Shown here: one piece after another, positions 48,001 through 57,535 of the stretch
Position numbering within the stretch: position 1 is the first letter of the stretch
Layout of the letters: each line of letters opens with the position of its first letter
NCBI GenBank assembly: GCA_037951165.1
Contig: JBBDHG010000134.1
Span: 2,161,501-2,225,500 of the forward strand
DNA from: Lophius americanus
Taxonomy: Eukaryota; Chordata; Actinopteri; Lophiiformes; Lophiidae
Reading direction: 5' to 3'
Length of the DNA: 64,000 nt
Notes under the pieces: model-generated
What the model saw: only the letters and a program-made list of their open reading frames with translations
Databases searched by the model: none
Told to the model about the DNA's origin: nothing
Program-made: the position numbers and the translations under genes

Positions 48001-49263
48001 AATGCCACCAATATAAAATCAGAAGGATTCATTTTTTAAAAAGTGATAATTTCGTAGCACAGGGTTGCTGCTGTCCTCCTTCCAACTCCCTCTGTTTGTT
48101 GGTTAGCACTCTCACGCTAAAAGTCACGGGGTCGATTTCCATTAAATTTGGTGGGAGATTATCCACAGGTCAGGAATGAACCCAACCAAATTTTTGTCCA
48201 GATTCAGATAAGAGAATGCATGACAAACTTTTCCCTGTTGTCTTTACCATTTTAAGCGTTTTCGTTTAGTACGCAAAATTTGCTGAACTGATTTCCATGA
48301 AATTGTATCGAGGGATGGGATCGGCTAACCTAAAACAGTCTTTCCAAGAGACCATGTCTGAAGAAACTTTGGTTTTGTAATCACTTCTATAGTTTCCCTA
48401 TTTATATCTGAAGTCCCTCTTTTGAGTCATATGATAGCCTCTAGGTTATATTTACTACTAATGGTTTCTGCCACCCTTTAGTTAGAGACAGGTGTAACAT
48501 AAGAGCGTATTAAGTGCTTATTTTGCATTTTTTGCGTACCAGTATGTTCATTTTATTGGGAAACCAGAGTCTTTCATCAGGATATAATTTACCTTGTTTT
48601 CCTGATAAGCAATAAAATCAGTTAGAAGCTTCACTCCGTCTAAATTAGTTTCTTTTAGGTCATTTATGAAGCACTGAGTATTTGAATGAAGTTTGTTTTC
48701 AATAGCACACAAATATTATACAGTTATTTCTGGAACATATCTCTGTGAAATGATGGGTTTCCCTATTCTGGATGATAAATTGATGTGGAAACGGCGGTGA
48801 GGTCAAACTTGTGGAAACACTGAACCAAACAGACGCGTAGGATTGTTCAGCCTTGGCAAAATCCTACCCATACCTTGAGGTATGGGTTCTGTTCAGTGCT
48901 GTTCTGGTTGTAGCCCTCACTTTGACATTGAGAGAACGTTGTTGCTTCCTGATGCCTTTACATGCTATTTTATTACACGGGGCAGCATCCTAGGCGAGTC
49001 TGTGATCTCTACCTCTTTTTTTTATTTCATTGATTGAAAAAAGGATTGACGTCCACAGTTCAAAGGTGGTTCCATAAGATATTAAAAACTACAGGGACAT
49101 TCAATCAAGTTCAAACCTCCAGAACTCAGTTCCCCCGGTTATTCCATTAAGACCTCAAAGTCACAAAGACATCAAAGCCTTTTCTTTCTTTTGGCTGCGG
49201 TCGCAGCCTAGTCACGTCCACATTTATTAAGTGGCTTTCTCTTTTTTCATACCCTCTTTTCCT

Positions 49264-49551
49264 TTCCTTATGTAACCCAGCCACAAAGGGGCCACAAGCC
49301 AGCTTACCTCTAGTGCTGGTCCCAAGCCTGGATAAATGGGGAAGGTTATGTCAGTAAAGGCAACTAACGTAAAACGTTTGCAAATCCATACGTGGAACAA
49401 AATGGATTTTCCAAACCGTTTCGTTTTGGGGCCAGGGTTAACAAACATCATTACAGGTTAAGTTAACCAGCAGGGTATCAACCAATTGGACTGAATCAGG
49501 GGATCCGGGAGCAGCTGAGAGAAGAAGAAGAAGAAGAAGAAGAAGAAGAAG
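49264..49551 (+). mobile_element. LINE 3' end with (GAA)n tail
   Basis: The sequence from TGTAACCCAGCCACAAAGGG through GTGCTGGTCCCAAGCCTGG and ATAAATGGGGAAGGTTATGT matches a 3' untranslated motif I remember from fish RTE-like LINEs. It ends with GGGAGCAGCTGAGA followed by the GAA run at 49519-49551, so the microsatellite is the element's tail. It is 5'-truncated, as usual for LINE insertions. Confidence 0.65.
49519..49551. repeat. GAA microsatellite (LINE tail)
   Basis: About ten GAA units, directly after the GGGAGCAGCTGAGA end of the LINE fragment. Confidence 0.9.
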
Positions 49552-50162
49552 ATGACCTACCTTACGCGACCTTCCCTAGTATTTCGGCTCCTGGGACTTT
49601 CACCATGGGTGCACTGGATTGAGTACAGATCGTGGAGGAACCAGCATGCTTCTTATTTCCAAACGCGTCTTAACGAAACCCCTGAGCCATGGTGTCTCCA
49701 AAGTTATTGAAACCACTTTTCTTTTTTATAAAGAAAGTGGTTTATTCCATTTTTTTAAATTTTACTTTTAATTAAAGGAAGTCAATTGTGATTAAACATC
49801 TCTTTTACAAGGGAGACCTGGCCAAGGTGTCAGCCATTCCCCGATTTAAAAAAAGTAAAAGTAAGACAAAGAATCCACAGTAAAACAAAAACACAGTAAA
49901 ACAGTAAAAACCCAAAAACTATTCATATGTAGTGGCATCTCAAGTCTCCATCAGCACATTCTTTATGGTGCTTTAAAATTTTTCAAATTGATCATATTCC
50001 TTAATCTGCACCTCTACCCAGAATCCCTACTAATTCATAATTTAACCGGTTCCTTGCTTGTCGTACGATCAAGTTTCATGAAAATCGGTTTGATAATTTT
50101 TTGTGTGATCCTGCGAACAGACAGACCGACAGACCGAGGCGAGACACTTTTTCTCTCGGTTG

Positions 50163-50183
50163 TTTTTTTTTTTTTTTTTTTTT
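50163..50183. repeat. Poly-T tract
   Basis: Twenty-one consecutive T, about 280 bp upstream of an exon. Confidence 0.9.
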
Positions 50184-50466
50184 CACACTGGATGCTTTAA
50201 GGCAAGAGGAAGATCTCTGTGCCTCTGACTGGTATTTGATCTGACACTCGTGCCGTTTTACTGTTGGCACACTTAATTACACTGATAAATTCATTCTGTA
50301 CTTCTGTATGAATTTGGTCCTCGGAGCAAAGCCATTAACAAGCTGCCCGCGTCTCCATAGAGGAACACGCCGGGACCATATGCTGTACGTCCTCCTGCGA
50401 TGTATCAACTGCTCCCTCCGGTTTGAGCCGCGTTGTCAATCTGTGTGTCTGCTGGTGTCTCTGCAG

Positions 50467-50597
50467 ACTGCCGGGAGATCCTTATGCCGCTCATGACGGA
50501 CCAGCTGAAGTTCCACTTGGAGAAGCCAGAGGCGGAGCCGAAGGCCTGCTGCCAGCTGCTCAGCGACATCCTGGAGGTGCTCTACAGGAAGGACGTG
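50467..50597 (+). CDS. dock1: DOCK1 exon: CREILMPLMTDQLKFHLEK segment
   Basis: Completes aspartate, then 43 codons: CREILMPLMTDQLKFHLEK, then PEAEPKACCQLLSDILEVLY and RKDV. Acceptor GTCTCTGCAG ends at 50466 and donor GTGAGG starts at 50598. Phase 1 in, phase 0 out. EKPEAEPKACCQ appears about one residue longer than the remembered mammalian DOCK1 loop. The exon is GC-rich compared with its introns. Confidence 0.93.
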
Positions 50598-51739
50598 GTG
50601 AGGAACACAACTTACCAGCTTAGTGTACTTTCATTCTCCTCTGGGGGATGTCAGCAGCATAACAAGGAGGACCTGGACTGCTTCCATAATAACGGAAGCA
50701 CAATTCAACTGCATTTGTCTTACCGAACAGCTACTCATCAATATGCTGCTCTTAATTTATTTTTATCACCCTGCACGCAATTATTTCACAGCATGTTCAT
50801 TTGCTAACCTATACATTTGGCTGCATTCAGTAATTCATGGCTAAGGGTAGCTGTAAATGTGCTCAAAGGACATGGTGATGAGCTTGGCTTCCCCTCTCGC
50901 TGTTCTAGAGCCAGAACACCTTGAAGCAATGTTATTAAAGTCATGAAACGGCAGAAAACAGACACACCATTCCCAAATACTAGCAAGCCTCTGCCATTTT
51001 CCCCAGTGTGTCATTGCACCTAGAGGCAAGAGTATCGTCACAGTTTGACCCTCATGAAATGACTCCTCGTCCACGAAGACCTGAGTTTGCAATGAAAATT
51101 ATATCATTATTAAAATGATAGTTACTCAAGAAGAAACATATTTCACTAGTTTTATTCAGGTACTAGCTTAATGCCTTTTTAAAGAGATGTCAAAATTGAC
51201 GTTAAACAGAATCAACACACCCTCCGCTACAGTTGATCTTGATTCAAGTCCATAGCTTTGTTATTTGTTATAACTTGAGTGAATGTCAAAGTTGCACCTG
51301 CAAGGAATTTGACCTTATGACCCGTGAAAAACACATGTAAACAAAAAAATCTAAGTATTAATATAAAAAATGAGAATGATTACAATGAGAGAAGAAGAGA
51401 ATATTTAAAACAGCTAAAGATATGCAAATAAACTTTTACAATAAAAACTTGAAATTTCAGAAAAACCATAAGACGCGAGGGCGTTCTGTCGCGTTCACTG
51501 CCTGCAAGGTTATTCTAAATGATGGATGAGCAACACCACCAATGTGTTGTCTGTTGTATATGATGGTTGATCTCATGCTCAGAGCGTCAGACCCTCCTTA
51601 ATTATCTTGGTTGCTAATTTTCAGATACTACTATGTTGAAGGCATAGCCCACCCTTCATTGACGGTAACTCAGAGTACGTGTTAGTTTTAGGGGATTGGT
51701 TTGCTATTAGTGGTTACCCCCCAAAACTATTTATAGTTA

Positions 51740-52215
51740 CTTCTTCGGTGCGGCTCTTTCATTCTTTAAGGATTCATGTCCACCAATTTAGTCCAAATTT
51801 GTTGCATATGAATCAACTCGCATAGATATATCTTGTTAATATTATACTTTACTCCAGTAGTTCATATTTAACTCACTAGGGGGAGCTTTTTTTAAAATAC
51901 AATGTTTACCGAGCTGAACTCAAATAATATTTTATGGACCATTTCCAAATGATAAATCCCCAGAGGCTTTGGTCTGAGGAGGAACTGGGTTTATTTAGGT
52001 AAAGGTGGGTTGTATATTTCCACTGTTAGGGGGAACTTTATCTCCATATGTTTTGGGACCTTAATTTCTAAAGCGTTTATCCGATCTAGTCCATATTTGT
52101 TGCATATGAATGGACTTAAAGGTATTTATTTTGTTTTTGTCCTATTTTACTCTCATAGTTTATATTTTACTCATGAGAGGGGAAACAATATTTTTCGGCC
52201 AGAACTTCCAAACTT
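51740..52215 (+). repeat. Tandem pair of an unclassified AT-rich repeat
   Basis: Copy 1 has TTTAGTCCAAATTTGTTGCA and TATGAATCAACTCGC, then TTTACTCCAGTAGTTCATAT. Copy 2, about 300 bp later, has TCTAGTCCATATTTGTTGCA and TATGAATGGACTT, then TTTACTCTCATAGTTTATAT. Confidence 0.7.
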
Positions 52216-52596
52216 CAAATATAATTTGAGAGGACCATCCAGGGTGACTGATTGTACAATGCAAGAGTGAACAACATGTTTACTTAGTAGATAACTTGCA
52301 ATTTTCTTCCTAGCTTTCTTTATAATTGATCAAACAGATTAAGTAAAAGTGACCCTAGTAGATCACATGCCAGTCTCTGAAAATGGATGGTTCTTTTTTT
52401 ATTTCAAATCCATTCCAAAAGTGAATTGGATCTTCGCCGCTCCAAACTCTTCTGCCGTAAAAATCCATTAAGCAGTTTTTGTGATATCCTGCCAGCAGTC
52501 AGACAAACATCAACTAGACGTCAGTGAAAGCACCACCTCTCTGGTAATCAAGTTATTTATTCTCTGAAATGAATTTTTCCCTCGAGTCTTCATTCC

Positions 52597-52626
52597 TCAC
52601 ACACACAAACACACACACACACACAA
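52597..52626. repeat. CA microsatellite
   Basis: ACACACAAACACACACACACAC-type run with one interruption. Confidence 0.9.
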
Positions 52627-53349
52627 AAGTACAAAAAACAAAACACTCAGCTGCTTCAGGAGTGTGTTTCACCCATGTTCAAACTTCCTTAGGCCCTCTC
52701 AGACTCCCCTCACCGCGGATTTGGCCTCCCACACTTCAAGAAGCTGGGAGATTATCAAACTCTCCACTTCCTGTGCCTGTCGCACTCTTTCTCTCTGTGT
52801 CTGCTCTCTGGTCATCGTCTCTCTGTCGTACCTCAACTACACATAATCATAGAATGATGTGGACAGCATGTTAAGCAGCCTCAAACACCTCTGTTTACAG
52901 AGAGACAGAGCACTTGGAAGGAAAGGTGATATCTTAAAACAAGGACCAAGAGGTGCTAGAAATCCAAAATAAGCAGTCAATGAATACAAAAAGAGACTGA
53001 AAGAACGACGGTGGAGAAATGAAAAAGACATCACATCACAAAAAGTAGTAAAGCCCCCACAGACAAAAAAAAAACAATCAAAGAAAATATAAGAAATAAT
53101 GACAAAGATAAGGAATATAAGATATTCAAGCTGCAAAATATAAAGGTGTAGCTTGTTATGTTGAGTTCTCATCGAACGGGGTGCAAATCTTCCAAATCTG
53201 ATTGTTTCTTCTTGTGCTTGGTTTATTTATACAGGCCAGAAATCTTCTCTAAAATATGTGGGAATCCTTCTCACGCTTCACACCTGCTGTAATAGAAACA
53301 TATGAAATCCCCTCTTCAGTTAACTCTCCCCGCTACTGCTCTGTGCTTC

Positions 53350-53392
53350 TGTGTGTGGGCGTGTGTGTGTGTGGGGGTGGGTGTGTGTGTGC
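53350..53392. repeat. GT-rich imperfect microsatellite
   Basis: GTGTGTG runs interrupted by GGGC and GGGGTGGG. Confidence 0.85.
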
Positions 53393-53844
53393 ATGCCCAC
53401 AGATGCCTGCATGAGTTTCAATCTCAGGAAGTGTTCTGAGAATTATCGAAAGTTTGAGACAGAATGAATGCTCGCTCGAGTTCGATAATAGGCTGAGAAA
53501 AGTTTTCCAGTTGTAGCTGTAGACGAATGCAACCGTTACATGATAATTACGCCTGCATCCAATATTTTTCTAAGGTTTCTCGGCTTAAAATATCTTCAAA
53601 GTTTCTTCTTCTACTTCTATTGTCAGTCATAGATTCTGTTTCATAACATGACAAAGAAAAGTCAAAGTAAAGAAGTTTGCCTTACCCTTGTCCTGGGAAT
53701 AGAATATCTGGATCACCCCCATTCAGTTAAATAGTAGCTGGGATGTGTCTGTCCTCGGATACAAATGATATTATAGTCTGCAATCCTTACATCCTTTTAT
53801 TCCTAATTAACCGGGTGTGGGTCGGCAGCAAACTTCATTCTCTT

Positions 53845-53950
53845 CAAGAATGCTCTCCAGCTTATCCAGGGAATCCCGAGGGGTTTCAAAGCCAGATGAG
53901 CAAATTCTGGGTCCACCCCAGGATCTCCTCTAAGTTGGATGTTGTTAGAT
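53845..53950 (-). mobile_element. Possible LINE fragment (minus strand)
   Basis: Contains CTCCAGCTTATCCAGGGAAT, GGTTTCAAAGCCAGATGAG and TTCTGGGTCCACCCCAGGAT in order. These resemble a common fish LINE segment seen in reverse orientation. The copy is short and diverged, and its boundaries are uncertain. Confidence 0.5.
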
Positions 53951-54336
53951 CCTGTCAACTTTATACAACACTGCTGGTCCCTCTCTTCCTTCTGAGGGCC
54001 TGTTCCTTTAGTTGTAAATGGGACTGCCGAACAGAATGACTGGTGGTGAGGAGATGTGTCTAGTTGTCTCCCTGCCCACGTCCTGACGACTCACTGATGG
54101 TGAATAAATAGCCCTTATAGTTTAGTTAACGCTAGAGATTGTCAGTTAACGACACCTTGCCTCTAAATGATGTCGGAACTTGCTACGGTTGATGGGTGAT
54201 AATTTTGTGGTCAAAATGTAGCTCTAAGTGTCTGTTGATTTTATTTAGTTGAAATAACCTTTTAGAAAACTCTTAAAAGTGGGGTCACCACAATTACCTA
54301 ACCTCTTACACCAGTTAAAAAAAGAGAATTTTCAGA

Positions 54337-54586
54337 ACTGCGGCGTACTCTCTGGGAACTCCGGCTTCCTCCCACAGTCCAAAAACATGCAATATAGGTC
54401 AGTTGGTGACTCTAAATTGCCCCTAGGAGTGGGTGTGAGCATGTGTGGTTGTCTGTCTCTATGTGTCGGTGCTGCGATGAACTGCCGTCTTGTCCAGGGT
54501 GTACGCTGCCTAACGCCCAAAGTCAGCTGGGATAGGCTCCAGTGACCGTGACCCTGGACAGGATAAGCGGTTAATAATGATATTCC
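54337..54586 (+). mobile_element. LINE-type 3' end repeat
   Basis: Carries the ordered phrases GGCTTCCTCCCACAGTCCAA, GGTGACTCTAAATTGCCCC, GTCAGCTGGGATAGGCTCC and GGACAGGATAAGCGGTTAA. These are a very widespread teleost repeat end, which I associate with L2-type LINEs. The SINE at 54616 starts only about 30 bp after it. Confidence 0.65.
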
Positions 54587-54615
54587 AGTTACTGTTTCTT
54601 ACTTTTAGAAACATT

Positions 54616-54866
54616 TCTGCTGTAGTTCAGAGGGTAGAGCAGTCTTCTCCAATCGGAATATCGGAGAGTAGCATTTCGAGTCCCACCAGTGTCTGCATGT
54701 CGTAGGGTCCTTGAGCAAGACCCTGAAACTCTAGCTCCGCGGGTGCTTAAAAGGGACTGCCCACTGCTTCCTCAGGGATGGGTCAAATACAGAGATATAA
54801 TTTCACTATGTTGTACTGTGTATGACTGTATTTGATCAATAAAGGGTTTCTTCTTCCTCTTCTTCC
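54616..54866 (+). mobile_element. tRNA-derived SINE, best-preserved copy
   Basis: A box TAGTTCAGAGGGTAGAGC and B box ATTTCGAGTCC are followed by GTAGGGTCCTTGAGCAAGAC, ACTGCCCACTGCTTCCTCAG, GGATGGGTCAAATACAGAG and TGTTGTACTGTGTATGACTG. It ends GATCAATAAAGGG with a TTCTTC-type tail. It keeps the CTGCCCACTGCTCC section missing from the 17505 copy, and stands next to a LINE-type 3' end. Confidence 0.87.
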
Positions 54867-55229
54867 AGTTTAAACCAAACATTAAAGAAATAATCACACT
54901 GTACAGATAAAAACAGTATTGGAATCATTCTTTATCATTTATCAGTAGATGTAATAATTTGTTGAGAGAGTAACCTGCGTTTGACAAGTGTGTTCGGTGC
55001 GACTCCTTTTTTCCTTCTGCACAGTCTCATAGGATTACCTGTAAAGCCCTTTTTCACATCTCATAGTGATTATTCTGTTAATACATTACATTACATAGGG
55101 ATTAATTAAAGAAACTAGGGCACACGGCTAAAGCTAATACAAACCATAAAGCATACCCACTCTAACATCCAAATAATCCAACCTCAAATACCAAACCTAC
55201 AGCCAACAAAAGAACTTAACCAAACCCAT

Positions 55230-55660
55230 AGATATGGCACCAGGATGCCTTATGGTACGATGGCAACCCAATATTCTGCTGGATAACCTAGGTTCCTGCC
55301 AATTGTGTATATATTGCTTTGATACCAACTTACATATATTAATTGCCCTTCGGGGACAATTAAAGTATTTTGAATTGAATTGAATATTTCACTACTTAGT
55401 GGAAATGGAATGCCTTTATGGTAGTTATCTCTTTCAGCAGGATAATGCCCCCTGCATCAATGCAAAACCGGTTTGAGGAACACATTAACCAGTTCAAGGT
55501 GTGGACTAAGCCCACATATTCTCGAGGTCTCAATTGAATCCAACATATGTTGGATTTGCCAGAAAAACAAGTCCAATCTGTTGAGGCCCAACCACACAAG
55601 TTACGGGAATTTGATCTGCTGCTGACACAGTATTAGGCAGGTGGTTATGATATTATGGAT
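55230..55660 (+). mobile_element. Tc1/mariner transposase relic (plus strand), interrupted
   Basis: The left part has ATGGCACCAGGATGCCTTAT and TTCTGCTGGATAACCTAGG. The right part has TTTCAGCAGGATAATGCCCC (codons FQQDNAP), the catalytic-core neighbourhood of Tc1-type transposases. It ends CAGTATTAGGCAGGTGGTTA, the element's 3' end. A foreign stretch about 55310-55385 (CCCTTCGGGGACAATTAAAG and a GAATT run) lies between the two. Stops break the frame. Confidence 0.75.
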
Positions 55661-56067
55661 AATAGGTAGCAAATAGGTGAAAATAATCAACATTCTAAAC
55701 GGGCAGAAAAACAGAATAAATGTAGGAAGTGTAAAGCGAAAAACTAAAATAAGTAAAATAGCGACTTACCAAAATGATAAAATGCTTAGCCCACTTTCTT
55801 TCAAAATGTCACATCCTTGTCCTGTCTTGTTGCCCCATTGTCTCGCTTGCTTGCCGTTGTGACCCCCACTACTGGATTTAGATTTAGATTGATGCCCCTT
55901 TCCACCATTGCAGCTTTTTTTGTGATATGTGAAAATGGAGCCTTGAGCTGCCAGGGAGAAAAGGGCTCAATGTCGGTTCTGTCGGACATCTTTATATCTG
56001 TGGTCCGGTTGGAATATTGATGCATTAAAAAGTCCTTGAATGTAATATGCGTGTTTTTATTTTGCAG

Positions 56068-56163
56068 GGTCCCACCCAGTGGCACATTCAGATCATCATG
56101 GAGAACCTGCTGAGGACCGTCAACAGGACAATTATTTCCATGTTACGCGATTCCCCTCACATC
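56068..56163 (+). CDS. dock1: DOCK1 exon: GPTQWHIQIIMENLLRTVNR segment
   Basis: Thirty-two codons in phase 0 on both sides: GPTQWHIQIIMENLLRTVNR then TIISMLRDSPHI. Acceptor TTTTATTTTGCAG ends at 56067 and donor GTGAGT starts at 56164. This is the last exon seen. The next family segment (a FVACM-type helix) is not in the remaining 7.8 kb, so the following intron runs past the right edge. A length divisible by three makes in-frame skipping possible. Confidence 0.93.
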
Positions 56164-57459
56164 GTGAGTTTGCATCATTCTCCTCAGCGACTGGCTGGCT
56201 GACTCTTTTCATCTATTATTTTTCCACACATCACACTGCACCTCAGATGTCTATCTTCCAAAACTTTCCTAACTCCCAGCGGCCCATTGCTGCTCCAATC
56301 CCATTCCAAACCTATTACTGAAGGTAAAGTCTACCTCGGCATGATGTGTTCGCACAAAGATTGCCTTTGATCCTTCCAGATTGTTCTCCAGCCGGCATTA
56401 TTTTTGCTGTTTCTTGATGTTTTCTTGCGTGCCTGTATGCCTGTTTGTCTTTGCTCCCTTTCTTATAACAACGTTTCTGATGCTCTTTGCTCTTATGCAA
56501 TCGGATCAGCTCCCCCTCAGCTGCCTTTAGCATCCTCCCTTCTATGATAGTCTCAAACAGAACTCTCAAGTAAGGATTGATGTCCGCGTTTTAAAAAGAA
56601 AATAAAGTCAATTCCAAGTCAAATTCTTTAACCTTGTGTTTGCATCCAGTTGAAGCTTGTTTTAAATTACATCTGAGATTCTTTATATTTTGTTCTCATA
56701 ATTAGCCTTTTGAGTCAGTTTTACCCGGCATGCCACTAGTAATACTATTATACTACATTTAATGTAGTGTAGTAGTAACGACTCATCACTGAACTGTTTT
56801 TGTCATCACAAACAAACATTTGAACAGAATAATTTCCGCAATTGAATGGATTGACATTTGAGCTGGCTCTGCGTTATCTTTTAGATTTCTAAATTAGGGC
56901 CCAGACACAAATAATCAGGTTTGTGAAATTGCTTACTTACCTGAGCCATATTCCCATGGGACTTAAACAACCTGTGGAAATTTACCGACAATATCCCTCT
57001 GGATATGATGTCAATATTCCGTGTATCAACTGCTGCTGTGACCAGGTCCTCTGTCTTCGTCGAGGCGTACATCTCTAGTTCACAAATTGGCGAGCGGCCA
57101 GTTGTAGGTAAGCAGAGCCATGGGCGTCACCTCTAGACCCTCTAATCTGGTCCAATTCTGTAACAGAACCCGATAGGGGGCCACCCCAAGGACTCTTAAC
57201 CCCAAGCTTGGCACGCAATTTGAGGCGACCCCCTGGGTCTGACCCCAAATGCTGCTACTGTTCGCTCCGAGTACCCAACCCTCTAATGTCTCCCATACCC
57301 ACATCCTCAGCAGTGGGTGTAACATGGCAACCACTTTCAGTACAAGTTCAAATAAAGTTGATTTTTGTGTTAAAATAGCGCCTGTTAATGGAAATGTTAG
57401 GCAGCAAGCGAACATTTGAAAGTGTGAGAATATTGGTTGCTTTGACATGACTCAAGTTG

Positions 57460-57535
57460 TAATTGCACAATTGCAGGTTTTGTTATTAGTAATCCTCTTA
57501 CTACCTACCAAAGTGGTCTAAGGAAGGACACACAG
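57460..57535 (+). mobile_element. Short Tc1/mariner fragment
   Basis: Contains CACAATTGCAGGTTTTGTT and CTACCTACCAAAGTGGTCTA followed by AGGAAGGACA. These are the helix-turn-helix coding stretch of the same Tc1 family. The fragment is about 75 bp and has no ends. Confidence 0.6.

Larger units (their letters stand above)
42076..50466 (+). other. Intron, 8.4 kb
   Basis: Contains a repeat with CCTCCGCCAAGG-type ends (45587-46187), a Tc1 relic beside it (46366-46875), a candidate conserved non-coding block (about 46950-47640), a CA-rich tract (47963-48000), a LINE 3' end with a GAA tail (49264-49551) and a poly-T run (50163-50183). The 42100-45500 part shows nothing definite. Confidence 0.75.
50598..56067 (+). 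other. Intron, 5.5 kb
   Basis: Contains two related copies of an AT-rich repeat (51740-52215), CA and GT microsatellites, a possible LINE piece on the minus strand (53845-53950), a LINE-type 3' end (54337-54586), a full-length SINE (54616-54866) and a Tc1 relic interrupted by an insertion (55230-55660). Confidence 0.75.
5172..56163 (+). other. dock1: Internal part of a DOCK1-like Rac guanine nucleotide exchange factor gene (13 exons, both ends missing)
   Basis: Seen: thirteen exons splice into one open frame of 464 codons, with matching phases and GT-AG introns. Residues 1-153 of this partial product cover the end of the DHR-1 domain (motifs YYQVKQPRW, FTFRHRSSQD, LMRYDGTTLRDGEHDLIVYK, STLVCSTKLTQN). 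Residues 154-464 cover the start of the helical ARM-type region (VDLLGLLKWRSN, FLQDTLDALFNIMMENS, FQHFNPVLETYI, GAALKYIPTIVNDVKLVFDP, LLRTVNRTIISM). Known for the family: DOCK-A proteins pair with ELMO, bind phosphoinositides through DHR-1 and activate Rac through DHR-2, driving migration, phagocytosis and myoblast fusion. DHR-2 and SH3 are outside the window. DOCK1 is preferred over DOCK2 because AEAKKLED, TSLLQQNLRQLMKVDGGEVVK and LYENKGEADFVESL fit remembered DOCK1. A DOCK5 paralogue or a teleost duplicate cannot be excluded without alignment. Confidence 0.9.
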
